A stretch of DNA of 64,000 nt from CBDBBY01 sp965203215 (lineage in GTDB: Bacteria; Pseudomonadota; Alphaproteobacteria; Rhodobacterales; Rhodobacteraceae). Position 1 is the stretch's first letter. Every line of letters starts with the position of its first letter. Positions 60,070 to 64,000 of this stretch are shown piece after piece. The notes beneath the pieces were generated by a model that was not told the origin of the DNA, made no database searches, and saw nothing but the letters and a program-made list of their open reading frames with translations. The DNA is taken from the NCBI GenBank assembly GCA_965203215.1, contig CBDBBY010000001.1:3100001-3164000 (forward strand). Direction: 5' to 3'. Position numbers and translations under genes: made by a program.

Positions 60070-60984
60070 TCAATTGGTCTGAAGCGCGGCTTCTTTCAGA
60101 AGACGGATAAAGGATTTTACGACCAGATTCGGATCTTCGCCCCGTCTTCTGACCAGCTTGATCTCCGACTGCAGATCGTACATGCCGCCCCCGACGGAAC
60201 GCATCGCCCCTTCGCGCACCCAAATATCGGCAAGGCTTTCGGGCAGATACCCGACGTATTTCCCGGTCAGAACCAGCATGGCAACGCCTTCGATCTGATG
60301 GGCGCTGGCATTGGACCGCATCCGGCGTGAAATCGGCGCCACCAGATCTTCGTTCAGATAGGCTCGTTTGCAATAGTTGGCGTCGGGCAGCCGCCGCTGA
60401 ACGTCTTCGTCGGTTTCAGCCTCGAACAATGGGTGCCCCCGAGCGCAATACAAACCGATTTTCTCGATCCCCAGCAATTCATAGATCAATCCCGGCTTGT
60501 GCCGGTGGAATACCCCGACGCCCACCGCGATATGGCCGTCCTGCACTGCGATTTCGATGTCGTCCGGGGCCAGCGAATATATCTCGATCGAGACATCCGG
60601 GGCAATTCTGGCCAGCTCGGCAAGAGCGCCCATGATCGGCGCGTCATCATTGAGCACCCAATTGTCTATTGCCGCCACCGACAGGCGGCCCACCAACTTG
60701 CCGCGCGTTCCATCCACGGCCTCGCCGAAGTGGTCAAGCGCCGCAAACAGTTTGCGCGCGGCTGCATAGACGATCTCGCCCTTGTCCGTCAGGCGGAACC
60801 CTTTGCGGCCGCGCTGGCACAAGCGTATTCCCAGACGGGTTTCAAGGTCGGAAATCTGGCGTGAAATCGTCGAGGCGGAGACGTTCAGCGCGATCTGCGC
60901 CGCAGAAAATCCCCGCGCCTCGACCACGGCGGAGAACACGTAGAGCAGACGCAAGTCGGCTTTCGAAAACGAGGGCGGAAGCAT
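60070..60984 (-). CDS. LysR-family transcriptional regulator
   Basis: A 304-residue LTTR. The N-terminal winged helix is LRLLYVFSAVVEARGFSAAQIALNVSASTISRQISDLETRLGIRLCQR, followed by the effector-binding domain (about 95-295). It is divergent from the amidinohydrolase gene across 118 bp, the classic LTTR arrangement, so it probably controls that gene and the linked transporter in response to their substrate. The last codons overlap the copy of the array 13-mer. Codon use is GC-rich and differs from the 40-54 kb island. Confidence 0.9.
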   Translation of the reverse strand: MLPPSFSKADLRLLYVFSAVVEARGFSAAQIALNVSASTISRQISDLETRLGIRLCQRGRKGFRLTDKGEIVYAAARKLFAALDHFGEAVDGTRGKLVGRLSVAAIDNWVLNDDAPIMGALAELARIAPDVSIEIYSLAPDDIEIAVQDGHIAVGVGVFHRHKPGLIYELLGIEKIGLYCARGHPLFEAETDEDVQRRLPDANYCKRAYLNEDLVAPISRRMRSNASAHQIEGVAMLVLTGKYVGYLPESLADIWVREGAMRSVGGGMYDLQSEIKLVRRRGEDPNLVVKSFIRLLKEAALQTN

Positions 60985-61102
60985 GGCATGACATTACTTG
61001 CATAGATGTGAAAGTTAAGTCCCTCATTTTGTGATTTATTCAAAACTTCCCTCATGCGACGCTCGGATTCGAACTGCTTGCCCACGTGAGGATTGGAACG
61101 GG

Positions 61103-61996
61103 ATGGGTTTGAATGGCGCGCTCTCGCAAAACTGGGGCATCAACAATGATTATGCCAAGCTGACGGATGTTCTGCTGGGCCGTCCCGAGCATTTCAAATG
61201 GGTCGAGGCGGGGCCGTTGATCGGGCGCACGCTGGCCAATGCGCACAAGACCGGCGTCAAGTTCGATCTGCAGAAGGCGATGGCGCAACATGCAGAGATG
61301 GTATCGATCTATGAAAAAAACGGCGTGACCTGCCATTATCTGGACAGCGACGAGGTGCTGCACCGCAATTTCTTCGCCCGCGACAGTTCGGCCATGACGC
61401 CCTGGGGGGCGCTGATCTGCCATATGCAGCTCAAATGCCGCCGAGCGGACTATGCCACCGCGATCAAGTTCTATCAGGAAAACAACATTCCGATCTGGAA
61501 ATTCGCCACGGCAGGCCATTTCGAGGGCGGCGATTTCAACATCATCGAGCCGGGCCGGGTGCTGATTGGTCATTGCGGCGAGCGGTCCGAACAGGAAGGC
61601 TCGGAACAGGTGGCCGAGTTTGTCCGCGCCGAGGGGTGGCAGGCCGTGGTGGCCCCGATCAGCCGTGAATTCGTGCATATGGACGGGCTGATTGTGCCGC
61701 TGGCCGAGAAGCTGGCTGTGGCCTGCATCGACGCGATGGAGCCTTGGCTGGTCGATATCGTCAAGGGCTGGGGAATCGATATCGTCGATGTCGAATATCG
61801 CGAGGCGAAGAATCTGGGCGTCAATCTCGTGGCTTTGGGCGATGGCAAGGTGCTGTCCATGGCCGGGGCCAAGGACCTGAACGCCAAGATGCGCGCGCTT
61901 GGGTTCGAGGTGTACGACCCCGACATGTCGATGTTTGTCCTTGGCGGCGGCGGTGTGCATTGCCTGTGTCAGGCGCTGCGCCGCGAGGCCGCATGA
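61103..61996 (+). CDS. DDAH-like amidinohydrolase/amidinotransferase-fold enzyme
   Basis: From the ATG at 61103 the protein has 297 residues with the guanidine-modifying superfamily fold. Visible are NNDYAKLTDVLLGRPEHF, RDSSAMTPWGALICHM, the catalytic His-containing GHFEGGDFNII and the nucleophilic cysteine in VHCLCQALRR at the C-terminus. Members hydrolyse arginine or methylarginines (dimethylarginine dimethylaminohydrolase, giving citrulline and amine) or transfer amidino groups. Substrate is uncertain. The gene precedes a betaine-type transporter and is divergent from a LysR regulator, suggesting uptake and breakdown of a methylated guanidino or quaternary compound. The frame is open to 61031, but the earlier part has no similarity. 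Confidence 0.82.
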   Translation: MGLNGALSQNWGINNDYAKLTDVLLGRPEHFKWVEAGPLIGRTLANAHKTGVKFDLQKAMAQHAEMVSIYEKNGVTCHYLDSDEVLHRNFFARDSSAMTPWGALICHMQLKCRRADYATAIKFYQENNIPIWKFATAGHFEGGDFNIIEPGRVLIGHCGERSEQEGSEQVAEFVRAEGWQAVVAPISREFVHMDGLIVPLAEKLAVACIDAMEPWLVDIVKGWGIDIVDVEYREAKNLGVNLVALGDGKVLSMAGAKDLNAKMRALGFEVYDPDMSMFVLGGGGVHCLCQALRREAA

Positions 61997-62146
61997 CAGG
62001 CGATCCGCGGATCAACAGCGACCGCCTACGTCAGGCTGAAATGTTCTGTTTCAAGCGGCGCTTGCGCTGTCACGCCACTCCGCGCCGGCAGCTTGGCGCG
62101 GCGAGAGCAAGAAAGTGAATGTCCAACAGATCAGGAGATCTAAACA

Positions 62147-63097
62147 ATGAAAGTCTGTAAAACACTGATTTCTGCAGCGCTGGCGATGTCCTTCGGCACC
62201 GCCGCCTTGGCCGAGGATGTGATCATCGGCGTGCCGAACTGGGCCTCGGTCCGAGGTACGGCGCATATCCTCAAGGTCGCGCTGGAAGACAATCTCGGCC
62301 TGTCGGTCGAATTGCAGAACGGCACCAACCCCATCATCTTTGAAGCGATGGACTCCGGTGCGATGCATGTCCACCCCGAGGTCTGGCTGCCCAACCAGCA
62401 GAACCTGCACGACAAGTTTGTCGCCGAAAAAGGCAGCGTGAAGTTCAACCCGAATGCGGTTCTGTCCGATCAGCGGATCTGCGTCACCAAGGATACGCAG
62501 GAACGCACGGGCATCAGCGCGCTCAGCGATCTGACCGATCCGGATATGGCGGCGAATTTCGACACCGACGGCGATGGCCGGGGCGAGATGTGGATTGGCG
62601 GCGCGGGCTGGGCCTCGACCAATGTCGAAAAGATCCGGGCCAAGTCCTATGGCTATGCCGAGACCATGAACCTGATGGAAATGGACGAGGCGCTGGCGCT
62701 GGGGCAGGTCGACAATGCCGCAGCGCAGGGTCAGAACATCGTGTTCTACTGCTATACGCCGCATCACATGTTCTCGCTCTACGATCTGGTGCCGCTGACC
62801 GAGCCCGCCTATGACGAGTCGCAGTGGAAGATCGCCCAGCCCACCGACGATCCCAACTGGCTGGAGAATTCGACCGCGCCGACCGCGTGGGACGCGGCCA
62901 ATCTGCATGTGTTCTACTCGACCGCATTGGAAGAGGCGCAGCCCGAGGCCGCCCGGATGCTGTCCAGCGTCAAGCTGAATACCGATCATGTCACCGCCAT
63001 CGTGTACGCCCTGTCCGTCGAGGGGATGGATCCGGCGGATTTTGCCCGTCAGTGGGTCGATGAGAATGCCGACCTGGTGGATTCCTGGTTCAAATGA
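62147..63097 (+). CDS. proX: ProX-type betaine ABC transporter, periplasmic binding protein
   Basis: A 316-residue OpuAC/ProX-family protein with a Sec signal (MKVCKTLISAALAMSFGTAALA, cleaved near residue 22). The family core shows VIIGVPNWASVRGTAHIL, MHVHPEVWLPNQQNL and GEMWIGGAGWASTNV, with aromatic residues that could cage a quaternary ammonium group. It delivers glycine betaine, proline betaine or a related compound to the ABC transporter whose ATPase follows. Ribosome site AGGAGATC lies upstream. It starts 150 bp after the amidinohydrolase gene. In ProU systems the order is V-W-X; here X comes first. Confidence 0.87.
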   Translation: MKVCKTLISAALAMSFGTAALAEDVIIGVPNWASVRGTAHILKVALEDNLGLSVELQNGTNPIIFEAMDSGAMHVHPEVWLPNQQNLHDKFVAEKGSVKFNPNAVLSDQRICVTKDTQERTGISALSDLTDPDMAANFDTDGDGRGEMWIGGAGWASTNVEKIRAKSYGYAETMNLMEMDEALALGQVDNAAAQGQNIVFYCYTPHHMFSLYDLVPLTEPAYDESQWKIAQPTDDPNWLENSTAPTAWDAANLHVFYSTALEEAQPEAARMLSSVKLNTDHVTAIVYALSVEGMDPADFARQWVDENADLVDSWFK

Positions 63098-63110
63098 TGA
63101 CGTGACGTAC

Positions 63111-63135
63111 GGGCGGCGCGCATCCCGCGCCGCCC
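63111..63135 (+). terminator. Perfect GC stem-loop after proX
   Basis: GGGCGGCGCG (63111-63120) and CGCGCCGCCC (63126-63135) form a 10-bp stem with a 5-base loop, 14 bases after the proX stop. No T-run follows, so it probably stabilises the binding-protein transcript or lowers read-through into proV. The remaining 228 bp to proV hold no recognised gene. Confidence 0.55.
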
Positions 63136-63363
63136 GACCCCGGGCGGGGCCGGCGGACGTGCTTCGATGTCCGCGCCTCTACCCCGAGACATGCATTGAA
63201 AAAGCCCCGCAGGGCAGTGATCCCGGTCATGGCGTCATCCTTTCCTGCGTTCGGTATGGTTGATCGATGAGCCGCCGGACTTGCCACGGCCAATCTTCAT
63301 TGAAACCTTTTGCAGAACCTGTGAAACATGATCCTCACATCTTGATCAGGCCGGGAGCGCGCT

Positions 63364-64000
63364 ATGACGGATGACGTAATCACTTTGGACGGCGTCTGGA
63401 AAATTTTCGGCGCCGATGCGAATGCGGCCATGGCCGCCATTCGCGAAAGGGGTCTGGGCAAACCCGAGGTGCTGCAGGAATTCGGCTGCGTCGTGGGGAT
63501 CGCCGATGTGTCGTTCTCTGTGAAACGGGGCGAGATATTCTGCGTCATGGGCCTGTCGGGGTCCGGCAAATCCACCATGGTGCGCCATCTGAACCGCCTG
63601 ATCGAACCGACGGCGGGCAGCATCAATGTGATGGGCAACGACATGCTGGCTCTGTCCGACAATGAGCTGCGCGACATGCGGGCCAACAATATCGGCATGG
63701 TGTTTCAGCACATGGCGCTGCTGCCGCACCGCACGGTGCGCGACAACGTAGGCTTTCCCCTGCAAGTGCGCGGCGAACCCAAATCGCGGCGCTGGGATGT
63801 GTCGCAGCGCTGTCTGGAGAGGGTCGACCTGACCGGATACGAGGATCGTTTCCCAAGCGAGCTGTCCGGGGGCATGCAGCAGCGGGTCGGCTTGGCGCGG
63901 GCGCTGGCCTCGGACCCGGATGTCCTGCTGATGGACGAGCCGTTCTCGGCGCTCGACCCGTTGATCCGGCGGCAATTGCAGGATCAGTTCATGGCGCTGT
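63364..64000 (+). CDS. proV: ProV-type betaine ABC transporter, ATPase (cut by window edge)
   Basis: The first 212 codons of an ATPase that runs past the right edge. It begins MTDDVITLDGVWKIFGADAN with a long pre-Walker insertion (AMAAIRERGLGKPEVLQEF) typical of ProV/OpuAA, then Walker A GLSGSGKSTM, Q-loop VFQHMALLPHRT, signature LSGGMQQRVGLARAL and Walker B LLMDEPFSALDP. The C-terminal CBS domains of ProV would lie beyond the window. The ATG at 63364 fits the family N-terminus. It is presumably followed by proW outside the window. Confidence 0.88.
   Translation, partial: MTDDVITLDGVWKIFGADANAAMAAIRERGLGKPEVLQEFGCVVGIADVSFSVKRGEIFCVMGLSGSGKSTMVRHLNRLIEPTAGSINVMGNDMLALSDNELRDMRANNIGMVFQHMALLPHRTVRDNVGFPLQVRGEPKSRRWDVSQRCLERVDLTGYEDRFPSELSGGMQQRVGLARALASDPDVLLMDEPFSALDPLIRRQLQDQFMAL

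Noticed and set aside
61053..61090. tRNA-like T-loop word (reverse of GTTCGAATCC)
   Set aside because: The flanking bases do not pair as a T-stem and no acceptor or anticodon arm could be built.

Overview
The window is from the replication-origin region of an alphaproteobacterial chromosome. The evidence is gene order and family content: a TimA (Tim44-like) protein beside an Smr protein, fxsA, secB, the block dnaQ-coaE-aroE-maf, hemJ next to rho, and rho-mnmE-mnmG-rsmG-parA-parB. An AT-rich non-coding stretch with DnaA-box-like words lies just upstream of maf (about 19.47-19.84 kb) and is the best oriC candidate. Two parS-like palindromes sit inside mnmG and rsmG. The genus cannot be read from the sequence.

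The core blocks are separated by accessory DNA. Segment 1 (1.3-14.0 kb) lies between timA and fxsA. It holds a fused BsuBI/PstI-type modification-restriction protein, an isolated dotD-dotC pair, a ribose-type (CUT2) sugar ABC transporter and a Hachiman-type hamAB defence pair. Segment 2 (19.9-31.3 kb) lies between the candidate oriC and hemJ, where hemE would be expected. It is a catabolic cluster: a SorC-type regulator, an acetoin-dehydrogenase-like E1-alpha/E1-beta/E2 complex and a DRL/SAF-domain oxidoreductase on one strand; a CUT1 sugar ABC transporter and a PfkB kinase on the other. A 34-bp operator-like dyad lies between the divergent arms. I read this as a possible pathway that imports a branched tetritol such as 2-C-methylerythritol, phosphorylates it, oxidises it to 1-deoxyxylulose 5-phosphate and cleaves that acyloin.

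Segment 3 (40.1-60 kb, downstream of parB) is a defence island. dndA and dndBCDE (DNA phosphorothioation) diverge from a 60-bp gap. Beside dndA is a tightly coupled five-gene operon: PLD-helicase, small protein, SMC-like ATPase, small protein and DUF262/HNH nuclease. It is not DndFGH and may be an alternative phosphorothioate-linked restriction module. To its right come a 116-bp MITE-like inverted repeat, a DUF4143 ATPase with a seven-unit 22-bp periodic array in front of it, and a 1200-residue SF1 helicase-nuclease. The defence operon, especially 49-54 kb, is visibly more AT-rich than the core.

The right edge (60-64 kb) carries a LysR regulator divergent from a DDAH-like amidinohydrolase and the ProX/ProV parts of a betaine-type ABC transporter, in a GC-rich codon style unlike the rest. 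Several proteins carry changes at key residues: DKAH instead of DEAH in HamB, DNRVINS instead of DHRxxDG in the E2, and SKAD instead of NKxD in MnmE.
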